40,801 nt of DNA, taken from Deltaproteobacteria bacterium. Lineage in GTDB: Bacteria > Myxococcota > Myxococcia > Myxococcales > JAHFDP01. Below are positions 25,201 to 34,400 of this stretch, one piece after another; position 1 is the stretch's first letter, and each line of letters starts with the position of its first letter. The stretch lies in assembly GCA_023248955.1 (NCBI GenBank), contig JAHFDP010000037.1, forward strand, positions 1-40,801. Direction: 5' to 3'. Under the pieces are notes generated by a model. The model was not told where the DNA came from, made no database searches, and saw nothing but the letters and a program-made list of their open reading frames with translations. The translations under genes and the position numbers were made by a program.

Positions 25201-26293
25201 GACCACCATCGGCAGCCTCACGCTCACCACGCAGTCGGACACCATCGCCATCGTCGGCGCCAAAGCGAACGGCCGCAACTTCGCGGTGAGCTGCAGCCGC
25301 TACGCCTTGCCAGGCCTGGTCGGGAACGACTGCAGCTTCATGCGCGCGGACTACACCGTGAACTGCACCGCGGTCCTCGGCGATCGCTTCAACAATACAC
25401 TCGGTGTATCCACGCGCGTCTTGTGGGAATCGGAAGCCGGCCTCTTCGGACCGCCGTCGTTCACGCCGCTCGCTTCGCCCGACAGCGATCCGGTGAGCCA
25501 AGTTGGGCTAGGCCGCACGCAAAACTCGCTGCGCACGCTCAACTCGCGCTTGCCACTCGACGTCACCCCGATCAGCGGCGAGCCCAGCGTGGCCGGCTCG
25601 TTGTCCGACCCCTGCCTCACCGGCAGCACCGTGCGTACCTTCAATCCACGCGATGGCCTGGTGACCTTCATCGCCTACACGCAGGGAGAAGAGGGCTTCA
25701 TCGATCAAAACAACAACGGAAAATACGATTCCGGCGAGCCCTTCTTCGATCAGGGCGAGCCCTACATCGACGCCAACGACAATGACACGTACGACGCTGG
25801 CGAGACCTTCATCGACGTGAACGGAGACGGCGTCCACAACGGCCCCAACGGAACGTGGGACGCCAACACCACCATCTGGACCACCGGCCACATCGTGATG
25901 ACCGGCGGACCCTCCGCAACGTGGAGCCCGCAACCCATTGCACTGCCACAAGTCGCCAGCGCCACGCGTAATTTCACCATCCGCTGGGCCGACGAGAACC
26001 TCAACGAACCGTCGCCCTCCTTCACGACCTACAGCCTCTCGATGCTGTCGGGCACGGGCATCATTCAGCTGCTCTCGCCCTCCAGCTACGCCGATCACTT
26101 CTCCTCGATGGGCGTCTACCAAGTGACGAGCTGCAACAGCAGCAACGTCTGCAGCTTGCTGACGCACTTCACGTACGATCAGAGTGCGGAAGTGTCGGGG
26201 TTCTACACCGCACCATCGGCGGCGCCGTTCTCGGGATTGGTGGGCGCGGCTTGTTTGCAGGATTCGATTACGAGCAACTCGTCGAATCAGTAG
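22244..26293 (+). CDS. large Ig-like (Big-1-type) surface lipoprotein with duplicated halves
   Basis: This 1349-residue exported protein has a signal ending near Cys 14/Cys 17 (FLICAHCSS), so lipidation is likely but the lipobox is imperfect. An N-terminal Ig-like domain (about 25-135) is followed by an Asp/Gly/Ala linker. A first half spans about 164-732, then comes a second linker (about 745-780), then a second half (about 781-1349). Each half starts with a Big-1/invasin-like Ig domain (VRATVTD.., VLFE.TNGIG) and contains a run of Asp-Asn-Gly loops (about 538-592 and 1152-1209; e.g. DANDNDVWDPGETF) that look like calcium sites. Adhesion or a structural surface role is inferred from fold only. 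It converges on the HupE-like gene with 31 bp of AT-rich DNA between. Confidence 0.85.
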   Translation: MRKHLGIAALFLICAHCSSPKTFTLQIDAPKSNLDQGGKGIVNVHAFSRTSDNGSPSPVSGTVALTVNQNGSIDPGSVTLDSNGSGAAVFTMCASGSTCIPGALALVEGTLSTNGQTVRGGTVFLLNGTPPVIDDGGTDDAGSDGGSADGGVDGGADAGTPTASVKLDLFLATGEPFNAARAPMSGDPLLVRATVTDANTKAPLTGVAVLFEATNGIGVFSVHASADAGTSDAGTASLSITSDNSGFATALFAPGDTQTAGAMRVTSLGVVAALPFTIVGPGVLSFTPGATDNFQHVMGVKSSGWREVNLMRFQLLDTTGLPYLGKATVTFNMPQTSGATLSPTTATINANGEVLTAINSGYGAGTVSVTATTTVNTIKLTTQSDTVAIVGAKANGRNLAVKCDRYALPALVGNDCSFMRSDYTVNCTAVLGDRFNNTLGRSTRVFWQSEAGLFGPPSLTPDASPDVDPVSQAGLGRTTNSLRTLNTRLPSDVTPFSGEPSIVGSLSDPCLSGNTARTFNPRDGLVTFIAYTQGEEGFIDLNANGQYDLGEPFFDQGEPFIDANDNDVWDPGETFIDINGDSVYNGPNGKWDADTTIWTTGHVVVTGNPTATWVPAPIILPASAGATLPFNVRWSDANLNEPAPFFSNYSLAMGSGTGGVSLLSFPTFSDHFSSMGVFQTTLCDQTTNICRLQTRFTFDQSPEVFGLYTAPGAAPFSGTIRSLVQQDALTLASDSSSAQGNGGGVVGGNDAGVSDGGASDAGSADGGAGDGGSDGGTVLQSVNVQVDLLLATGEVTAARRAVLSGDPLTVRATVTDKVTGVPAPNASVLFETTNGIGNYNVGTNGGGGAASATVVTGGNGVSTTVFTPSAAQTSGVIRVTVNGNVSSLNFAIVGPGQLSFTPGGTDNFVHVMGVTSSGFNEQNVVRFRLVDTSGLPYNGNATVTFTMPTTSGASISPSSVIVDANGEAVTTVHSGVGVGSAAVTAKTTIGSLTLTTQSDTIAIVGAKANGRNFAVSCSRYALPGLVGNDCSFMRADYTVNCTAVLGDRFNNTLGVSTRVLWESEAGLFGPPSFTPLASPDSDPVSQVGLGRTQNSLRTLNSRLPLDVTPISGEPSVAGSLSDPCLTGSTVRTFNPRDGLVTFIAYTQGEEGFIDQNNNGKYDSGEPFFDQGEPYIDANDNDTYDAGETFIDVNGDGVHNGPNGTWDANTTIWTTGHIVMTGGPSATWSPQPIALPQVASATRNFTIRWADENLNEPSPSFTTYSLSMLSGTGIIQLLSPSSYADHFSSMGVYQVTSCNSSNVCSLLTHFTYDQSAEVSGFYTAPSAAPFSGLVGAACLQDSITSNSSNQ
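22736..26290 (+). repeat. intragenic duplication of about 1.8 kb
   Basis: The two halves of the surface-protein gene are direct repeats about 1.84 kb apart. Stretches such as CTACACCGTGAACTGCACCG are identical in both (at 23509 and 25351), while other parts have diverged at DNA and protein level. That suggests an old duplication kept partly uniform by selection or recombination. Confidence 0.85.
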
Positions 26294-26324
26294 AAGCTAC
26301 TTAAAATAGGATACCTAATAGATT

Positions 26325-27311
26325 CTAAGCAAATGCGCGCTCCGCGAACCAGTACGTGCCCGCCACCAGCGTCGCGACCAGGAGCAGCGGCACGCCGAGT
26401 CGCTCGAACCAGTCCATCCGCCGCAACCGCGCCAGGAGCGGTGCCGCCGCGAGCACGATGGTCGCCTGCCCAATCTCCACGCCCACGTTGAACCCCACCA
26501 GCGCGTGCACGAGCCCCGTTCGCGGAAGGTCCAACTCCGCCAGCGCGCTCGCGAATCCAAATCCGTGAACGAGGCCGAACGCAAAGGCGATCATCCAACG
26601 CCGCCGCGGCTGCGCCACGAGCAGATCTTCCACCGCGACATAAACGATCGACGCCGCGATCGCCGACTCCACGAAGCGCGACGGCAGATGCACCGTGCCC
26701 AGCGCCGCCAGTGCCAGCGTGATCGAGTGCGCGAGCGTGAAGCTCGTGGCCACGAGAAGCAGCTTGCGCAGCGATCCGCCGGCGAGCAGCAGGCCCAGCA
26801 AGAAGAAGAGATGATCGTACCCCGTAAAAATGTGCTCGATGCCAAGGTGCACGAAATCGATGAATCGAAACGACCGCGCGCCAGCCAGCGTCACCACGGC
26901 GTTGTCGCGATCGGCCACGCGCTCTAGCCGCTGTCCGTCAATCTCCGCCTTCACGATCACCCGCGCACCGTCGGGCAGCTGCGCCAAAAACGCAAAGTGC
27001 TGCCGAGCCTCGCCGGGTGCGCAAACGCCGTGCGCCTCGACGCGAATGGTGCCCTCTTCGTGACGCGCCTCGCCGGGCGTGAGCAGGCAAGGCTTGGCGT
27101 TGAGCGTCAGCGGTGCGTCGTGAAATACCGCCTGCGCCGGTGGACCGAGCAGTGCGAACGCGCCGTCGGTCAGCGTGATCGACTCCTCCACTGCGTCACC
27201 ATGGATGCGCAGATCCACGAGCACGATGTCGAGCGCGTGGGCCTGCACGACCGGCACGGCGAGGACCAGAGCGAGACAGAGCGTGCATCGATGGTGGAGA
27301 AGGGAGCGCAT
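26325..27311 (-). CDS. HupE/UreJ-2 family membrane protein
   Basis: This 328-residue protein has a signal peptide and an exported N-terminal domain (about 25-150). A multi-helix membrane domain with conserved His/Asp motifs follows: HLGIEHIFTGYDHLFFLL, SFTLAHSITLALAAL, FGLVHGFGFASAL and VGFNVGVEIGQ. These match the HupE/UreJ-2 family, whose better-studied relatives are linked to nickel or cobalt entry; for this subfamily the substrate is not established. There is no urease or hydrogenase gene nearby. It lies 29 bp after the first TIG/RCC1 gene on the same strand. Confidence 0.88.
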   Translation of the reverse strand: MRSLLHHRCTLCLALVLAVPVVQAHALDIVLVDLRIHGDAVEESITLTDGAFALLGPPAQAVFHDAPLTLNAKPCLLTPGEARHEEGTIRVEAHGVCAPGEARQHFAFLAQLPDGARVIVKAEIDGQRLERVADRDNAVVTLAGARSFRFIDFVHLGIEHIFTGYDHLFFLLGLLLAGGSLRKLLLVATSFTLAHSITLALAALGTVHLPSRFVESAIAASIVYVAVEDLLVAQPRRRWMIAFAFGLVHGFGFASALAELDLPRTGLVHALVGFNVGVEIGQATIVLAAAPLLARLRRMDWFERLGVPLLLVATLVAGTYWFAERAFA

Positions 27312-27340
27312 GGGACGACGATCGGCTGGCGGATTGCGTC

Positions 27341-30300
27341 TCAGAACCCGACAAGCACCGGCGAGAGCCGCTGCAGTTTCGTGTTATCCCCGAGTTGTCC
27401 GGAGCTGTTGTCACCCCAGCACATCACGCTCCCAGCACTGTTTAGCGCGCAGGTAAATTGGCTATTCGTTGGCTCCGATGCGTCAACAGCAGTGGCGCCA
27501 GAGAGAACGGAAACGGGAGCCTTTCGCGTTGTGGTGGTGCCATCGCCAACCTCCCCGAACCCATTGTCGCCCCAACAGATGAGGCCGGAGGTTTGCGACA
27601 ACGCGCAGCTGTGCGAATTGCCAGCGCTCACTGCGGTCACGCCCGCAGCGGAGCCGGCAACGTTGACCGGAACCAGGGATAACCCGGACACGCCACCATC
27701 ACCGAGGAGACTCCCATCACCGTTGCCTCCCCAGCATTTCACGCCGCCACTGCTAATCACGGCACACGTGTGCAGAACACTCGCGCTCACGGCTAGCGCA
27801 CCGGTCAATCCAACAACGTCTACAGGTGTGAACCGGCTCGTCGTGCTGTTGTCGCCGAGCGTCCCGTTGCTGTTGTCGCCCCAGCACTTCGCGCTACCCG
27901 TATTTGTGACTGCACAACTGTGAGCGTCTCCAGCACTTACCGCTACTGCTCCCGCCGACATGCCGACGACGTCAACAGCGGTTCGACGGAGCGTGTTTCC
28001 ACCATCACCAAGATCCCCGTTAAATGTTCCGCCCCAACATTTCACGCCACCCGCGCTGGTCAGTGCGCAGGCATGGGTACTCCCGGCGCTCACCGCAATT
28101 ACGCCAGAAGTAAGACCGATCGCATCTACCGGCGTCATCATCGACACGCTGCCGTTGTCTCCAAGTTGGCCCTGACCATCGTCGCCCCAGCATTTCACAC
28201 CCCCTGCGCTGGTGAGCGCGCAGGTGTAGCGACTGCCCGCGGTGATCGCATTAACATTACTCAGGCCCTCGACATACACAGGCACCAACCGCGGCGTTAG
28301 GGTGTTGTCGCCGAGCTGACCAGAACTATTGTCTCCCCAGCATTTGACACGGCTCGAGACCGTTAAGCCGCAGGCGTGATTTCCCCCCACCGCAATCGCC
28401 AACGCGGGCCCGTTTAGCGTGAACGTCTGCGTACCGCTGGTCCCGCCGCCAGGACCTCGGTTGGTGACTGAAACAGCGATGAACCCATCCGCTGACGTGT
28501 CAGCGGTGCTGATTTGCGCGGTCAGCTGGCCTGTACTGCTGAATGTTGTTGCTCTTGGCGAGCCGCCCCAGTTGATAACCGAACCGCTCACAAAATTGCT
28601 CCCGCTTACGGTAAGCAGAATTGCCGTGCTCGTACGACCCGAACCGGGGTTGAGACTGTTGATCGTCGGCACCGGGTTATTCACCGCAAACGCCTGCGCG
28701 TTGCTCGTCCCGCCGCCTGGCGTCGGATTCACCACCGTCACGCTCACGCTCGTTGCCGTCGTCAAATTCTGCGCCGGCACCACCGCCGTCATCTGCGTCG
28801 CGGTCCCGAACGTCGTGGTCAACGCCGCCCCGCCCCAATTCACGACGGCGCCGCTCACGAAATTCGTTCCGTTCACGGTCAACGTAAATTGCGCCGCACC
28901 CACGTTCGCAGACGACGGCGAAAGGCCGCTCGCTGCCGGGACTGGATTCCCAATCGTGAACGTCACAACATGCGCGGCCACGCCTCCGCCCGGAAACGGA
29001 TTCTTCACGTTCACCAACACGGCTCCCGCCGTCTCGATATCGCTGGCCAAGATCGTGGCGGTAAGCTTCGTGTCGCTGACGAAATTCGTTCCTTTGTCCG
29101 CGCCGTCCCACTCCACGAATGCGCCGTTGATGAAATCCGTGCCGTTCACCGTGAGCGTGAACTGCGCTCCACCGGCAGTCGCTGAGGTCGGATTGAGCGA
29201 CGACACCACCGGCGCCGGATTCACGACCTGAAACGTCTGGTTGCTAGAAATTCCGCCGCCGGGCGTCGGATTGGTCACTGAAACGGTGTTGGGCTGCACC
29301 AGGATCAGGTCGGATTTGTCGATCGCGGTCGTGATGACACCGCTGGTCTGAAACTGTGCCGCGCGGGGTGCTCCGTTCCAGTTGACAACCGAACCATTGA
29401 CAAAATTCGATCCCGTCAGCGTCAACGTGAATCCGTCCGCTCCCCGCACGACCGACGCAGGCCCAAGCCCCGTCAACGTTGGGACCGGGTTGTTCACGAT
29501 GAACGTTTGCGCACTCGATGAAGCGCTCCCGGGATTGGTAACCGTAACCGAAATTGTGGCGCCCGTGGCTACATCCGATGCTGGCACCACCGCGGTGAGT
29601 TGTGTTGCGCTACTGAATGTCGTTGTCAGCGCGGCTCCGCTCCAATTCACGGTCGCGCCGTTCACGAAGCTCGAGCCATTCACCGTCAACGTGAACTGCG
29701 CCGCGCCCGCGGTCGCCGCAGTCGGATTGATGCTCGTCAACGCCGGCGCGGGATTTTGCACCGCCAACGTCTGCGCGTTCGAATTACCGCCGCCCGGCGC
29801 CGGATTGGTCACCGTGAAGGTGAGGTTGGCCGCGGTCGCTAGACTCGCCGCCGGCACCGTCGCCGTGAGCACTTTGGCGCCCACAAAATTCGTATCCAGA
29901 GTGCCACCGTTGAGATTCACGGTGGCGCCGCTGATGAAGTTCGAACCGTTCACCGTCAGCAGAAGATCGCCACTTCCCACGAGCACCGCCGCCGGCGACA
30001 GGCTCGTCAACGCGGGCACCGGATTCACGATTTGGAAAAGCAGATCCGTCGACGCACCGCCGCCGGGCGCTGGATTTTTCACGCTGACGGTAGCGATTCC
30101 CGCGGCGCTGCTGTCGGTCGCCAAGATCGTCGCAAAGAGTTGGGTGTTGCGATGAAATACAGTCGTCCGATCTTGTCCGTTCCAACGCACCGTCGCCGTG
30201 GGCGCGAAGTTGGTTCCGTTGACGGTTAGCGAGAATCCAGCGCCGCCTGCGAATCCCGTACCGGGAACGACTTGCGTCACACTCGGAACGCCATTCTCGA

Positions 30301-31444
30301 CGGTAAAGGTCGCCGGAGCCGAGGTGCCGCCTCCTGGCGATGGGTTCACCACGGTGACGTTGACCGCGCCAGCACTTTCGAGATCAGTGGCGCTTACCGT
30401 CGCCGTGAGCTGCGTCTTGCTGCTAAACGTGGTGGCGATCGCGTGATCGCCCCACTGGACCGTTGAGGTTGCGAGAAGGTTGTCGCCTTTGAGCGTCAGG
30501 GTGAGCCCAGATCCTCCAGCCGGACCCTTGGAGGGATCGAGTATCGTCAACACTGGCACCGCGTTGTTGATCGCAAACGGTTGCGCCTCACTCGTTCCGC
30601 CGCCGGGCGCGACATTCACCACGGTCACGCTGGCGCTGCCCGACACCGCCAAGTCGGTCGATGGAACGGTGACGAAAAGTTGCGTCCCGCTCACGAACGT
30701 CGTCTGCCGCGGAACCCCATTCCAGTGCACCCCGGACGAGTTGACAAAATGCGCGCCCGTCAGCGTGAGCGCGATCGGACCGTCGCCTACAATCGCCGAC
30801 GATGGACTCATGCCGGCGAGTTGTGGCGTAGGATTCGTCACTGCGAACGTCAGCGGCGTCGTGGTTCCGCCGCCTGGCGTCGGCGTCATCACCGTCACGA
30901 GTTGGCTGCCCGCCACGAGATCCGTCGCCGCGATGTCGGCGGAGAGTTGGGTAGCGCTCGCAAACGTCGTTGGCCGCGCCGCGCCGTTCCACTGCACCAC
31001 ACTCGACTTGACAAAATGTTCACCGGTCACGGCGAGCACAAAGTTCCCGCTCCCCGCCACGCCCGCGTCTGGAACAATCGTGCTCAGCGCCGGCACGGGA
31101 TTCTTGATGGTGAAATCGATGCTGTTGCTGGTGCCGCCGCCGGGCGGCGACGTGAAAACCGTCACGGACACCGCTCCGCCATTGGCCAGATCCGCTTTAC
31201 TTATCTTCGCCGTAAGCTCGACGCCGCTGAGGAATCCGGTGGGAAGAACCGCGCCGTTCAAGAAAACGCTCGAGCCATTGATGAAGCCGACGCCGCGCAC
31301 GGTCAGCGTGAGAGCGCCGTCACCCGCGGTGGCCGAATCAGGACTGATGCTCTTGAGGCTCGGCGTCGCGTTGACAGTCTTGACCTCACGCTCCGGGCAG
31401 GCGGCTAGAAATGCGACCCCGACGACGAACGCGACCTTTCGCAT
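27341..31444 (-). CDS. lipoprotein with eleven IPT/TIG domains and a seven-bladed RCC1-like propeller
   Basis: This 1367-residue surface lipoprotein has the lipobox FLAAC (Cys 16). I count eleven IPT/TIG Ig-like domains of about 90 residues, each opening like LTSLSPAAVLVGSGDLLLTV and closing with PGGGTSN before NPVP. Seven RCC1-type blades follow, each with an HxCxL....VKCWGDN signature. Every blade carries two Cys, which points to a disulfide-braced extracellular propeller. GGGAGG lies 5 nt before the ATG. The long stalk plus terminal propeller suggests a binding head held away from the cell; the ligand is unknown. It is a close paralogue of the next gene upstream, 45 bp away. Confidence 0.9.
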   Translation of the reverse strand: MRKVAFVVGVAFLAACPEREVKTVNATPSLKSISPDSATAGDGALTLTVRGVGFINGSSVFLNGAVLPTGFLSGVELTAKISKADLANGGAVSVTVFTSPPGGGTSNSIDFTIKNPVPALSTIVPDAGVAGSGNFVLAVTGEHFVKSSVVQWNGAARPTTFASATQLSADIAATDLVAGSQLVTVMTPTPGGGTTTPLTFAVTNPTPQLAGMSPSSAIVGDGPIALTLTGAHFVNSSGVHWNGVPRQTTFVSGTQLFVTVPSTDLAVSGSASVTVVNVAPGGGTSEAQPFAINNAVPVLTILDPSKGPAGGSGLTLTLKGDNLLATSTVQWGDHAIATTFSSKTQLTATVSATDLESAGAVNVTVVNPSPGGGTSAPATFTVENGVPSVTQVVPGTGFAGGAGFSLTVNGTNFAPTATVRWNGQDRTTVFHRNTQLFATILATDSSAAGIATVSVKNPAPGGGASTDLLFQIVNPVPALTSLSPAAVLVGSGDLLLTVNGSNFISGATVNLNGGTLDTNFVGAKVLTATVPAASLATAANLTFTVTNPAPGGGNSNAQTLAVQNPAPALTSINPTAATAGAAQFTLTVNGSSFVNGATVNWSGAALTTTFSSATQLTAVVPASDVATGATISVTVTNPGSASSSAQTFIVNNPVPTLTGLGPASVVRGADGFTLTLTGSNFVNGSVVNWNGAPRAAQFQTSGVITTAIDKSDLILVQPNTVSVTNPTPGGGISSNQTFQVVNPAPVVSSLNPTSATAGGAQFTLTVNGTDFINGAFVEWDGADKGTNFVSDTKLTATILASDIETAGAVLVNVKNPFPGGGVAAHVVTFTIGNPVPAASGLSPSSANVGAAQFTLTVNGTNFVSGAVVNWGGAALTTTFGTATQMTAVVPAQNLTTATSVSVTVVNPTPGGGTSNAQAFAVNNPVPTINSLNPGSGRTSTAILLTVSGSNFVSGSVINWGGSPRATTFSSTGQLTAQISTADTSADGFIAVSVTNRGPGGGTSGTQTFTLNGPALAIAVGGNHACGLTVSSRVKCWGDNSSGQLGDNTLTPRLVPVYVEGLSNVNAITAGSRYTCALTSAGGVKCWGDDGQGQLGDNGSVSMMTPVDAIGLTSGVIAVSAGSTHACALTSAGGVKCWGGTFNGDLGDGGNTLRRTAVDVVGMSAGAVAVSAGDAHSCAVTNTGSAKCWGDNSNGTLGDNSTTSRFTPVDVVGLTGALAVSASVLHTCAVISSGGVKCWGGNGDGSLLGDGGVSGLSLVPVNVAGSAAGVTAVSAGNSHSCALSQTSGLICWGDNGFGEVGDGTTTTRKAPVSVLSGATAVDASEPTNSQFTCALNSAGSVMCWGDNSSGQLGDNTKLQRLSPVLVGF

Positions 31445-31489
31445 GACGCCTCCCGAGAGGGGAGCGATTGTCGCACGAGTATGCCGCCG

Positions 31490-34400
31490 TCAGAAACGCA
31501 CCGCAGCCGGCACCACGCTGTTGTCCGTCGCGCCGTTCCCGAGAATTCCGGAGGCGCCCTGCCCCCAACAAAGAACGCCCTTGTCACTCGTCAACGCGCA
31601 GGTGTGCGCATCGCCGGCCACCACCGCGCTCACGCCCGCCGCGAGCCCAAACACATCGACCGGCGACGCGCGGTTGGTGCTGCTGTTGTCGCCGAGTTGG
31701 CCATTGAAGTTGCCACCCATGCACTTGAGCCCGCCCCCGCTCGTCAGGACGCAAAAATGCGATGCGCCGCAAGCCACGCCCACCACGCCCGCGCCAAATC
31801 CGATCACGTCGATGGGGGTGAATTGCGGAACGTTGATCGCCCCGATGCCGAATTGGGAGACCTGCCCCCAACATTTGAGACCACCGTTGCTGGTGGCCGC
31901 GCAGACAAATGGCGAACCGCTGTTGTCGCCGCCCGCCAAGGACACCACGCCGGAGGTGAGTCCCGAAACATCGCCGGGCGTTTTCCGCGCGGAACCGTTG
32001 CTGCCGAGCGCGCCGTTGTTGTTGTCACCCCAGCACTTCACACCACCGGCCGCCGTCAAAGCGCAGGTGAAGTGCGACCCCGCCGCGACCGCGACGACGC
32101 CGCTCGTGAGCCCCACCACGGCGATCGGCGTGAGGTGATCAACGGTGTCGTTCGAGCCAAGTTGACCCGACTCATTGGTGCCCCAACATTGAATACTGCC
32201 CGTGGCAGTAACCGCGCAGGTGTGCGTAAAGCCCGCCGAGAGGCCTCTCACCTCAGCCGTTAGACCCGCCACCGCTATGGGCGAGAGGCGATCGACGGTG
32301 CTGTTGTCTCCCAGCTGCCCGCTGGCGTTGTTGCCCCAACACCGCACGCCGCCGGCAGCCAACGCGGCGCAATTGTGCATCCGGTAAGGGCTCCCGGTCG
32401 TGAGCGCCGAGACGCCCGCCGTCAGGCCCATCACGTCAACCGGCACGGTGCGTTTGGTCTGCGTGTTGTCGCCGAGCGCGCCAGTGGCATTGCTGCCCCA
32501 ACACTTCACGCCACCGCTCGCGGAGAGCGCGCATCCCTGTTGCGTTCCCGCCGACAACCCCGTCGCCGGATTGTTCACCACGAAGGATCGTGGCGCGCTC
32601 GTCCCGCTGGGCGCGCTGTTTTGCGCGGTGAGATCGAACGCGCCCGCAATGGCCACGTCTTGCGCGGTGACTGGAATCGTCAGCCGCACGCCGCTCACGA
32701 ACGTGGTTGTCCGCGGTGCACCCGCCCAATGCAGCACCGTCTGCTGCAAGAAATTGGCGCCATTCACCGTCAGCGCGAAGGCCGTAGCTCCCACGGTAAC
32801 GCGCAGCGGCTCAAAGCCGGAGAGCGTGGGCAACGGAACGAGCGTGAACGCTACCGACGCTCCTCCCGCGCTCGGCGACGGATTGGTCACCGTGAGCTGC
32901 GTGCTGCTCTGGGTTGACGCTGTCGCGGATCCGGGAAACAAGAACGTAAGATTCGAATCGCTCACCACATTGGTCGCTGGATGGGTCTGAACACCGTTCC
33001 CATCGTCGAGCGCCACCGTCGCGCCAGTCAGAAAATTCGATCCGGCGATCGTCACCATAAAATCCGGCGCGCCTGCCGTGGCCGAGGATGGACTAACGTT
33101 GGTGATGCTCGGCTGCGGATTGTTCACCGTGAAGGGCGACCCGTTCGAGTCTCCGCCACCCGGTGAAGGATTCGTCACCTTCACGGTCAAAGTCGCCGCG
33201 CTCGCCAACACCGATGCCGGCACATGGACCGCCATCTGGGTGGTGCCATACACCGTCGGAAGCAGCGAAATGCTACCGAGATTGACGATGGAATTCTTGA
33301 CAAAATTCGTACCGTTGATGACCAAGTCAAACGCCGGCTCACCCACCGTCGCCGACTGTTTGGAGAGCGTCGTGATGCTGGGAACCGGGTTATTGATCGT
33401 AAAGGGAAAACCCACTGAACCGCCGCCTCCCGGAGGAGGATTGATCACGGTCACCGTGAACGTCCCTGTCGCGGTGAGGTCCGCAGCAGGAATGAGCGCG
33501 GCAATCTGGGAGTTCGAGACGAACGCCGTCTGCAGCGCCGCACCGTTCCACTCGATCGTCGACGTCCGCACGAAGCTCTCGCCGAAAACGTTGAGCTCGA
33601 CATCGTCACTACCCGTGGTAGCCGAAGATGGCGAGAGACCCGACGGCGCTGGCGCCGGGTTGTAGATGGAAAAGGGAAGGCTGTTGGACGATGCGGTGCC
33701 AGGATTTTTGACGGTCACCTGCATCACACCAGCGCTCTCGGTATCTCCCGAAAAAATCGAGGTCACCAGGCGTGTATTACTTTGAAATACAGTTCCTTTC
33801 TCCGCGCCATTCCACTCGACCGTTGCACCCGAAATAAATTTAGTTCCGTGGACCGTGAGCGACAACGCGCTGCCCGAGCTTCCCGATGGCGGATCCAAGG
33901 AAGTGATCACCGGAATGCCGACACTGATCGTCAACGTCCGAGGCTCGCTGGTTCCGCCACCGGGCGTCGCGTTGAAGACAGTGATGCTGGCGGTGTCGGG
34001 CGTGGCCAGATCGCTCGGCGGAATGGTGAGGGACAATTGTGTCGGGTCGATGAACGCAGCCGGCCGTGGCGCGCCGTTCCACTGAACGACCGAGGCGTTC
34101 ACGAATCCGGCGCCACTCAACATCACCGTCACCGATCCCTCGCCCGCCGTCGCGCTGTTCGGCGTGAGCGCGGTGAGCACCGGCGCGGGGTTCACGACCG
34201 AGAGCGTGAGCGGCCCGCTCGTCCCCCCACCAGGCGTCGGCGTCATGACCGTCACTCTTTGGCTACCGGCGACAACATCCGTGGCAGCAAGGTCCGCGGT
34301 GAGTTGCGTCTCGGATCCAAATTGCGTCACACGCGCTGCGCTGTTCCACTGCACCACCGACGACTTGACAAAATGTTGACCGGTCACTGTGAGCTTCACC

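Noticed and set aside
28419-32263. Several long plus-strand open frames opposite the TIG/RCC1 genes
   Set aside because: They repeat with the period of the TIG domains on the other strand and have no signal, domain or ribosome-binding site. They are mirror products of repeated coding sequence.
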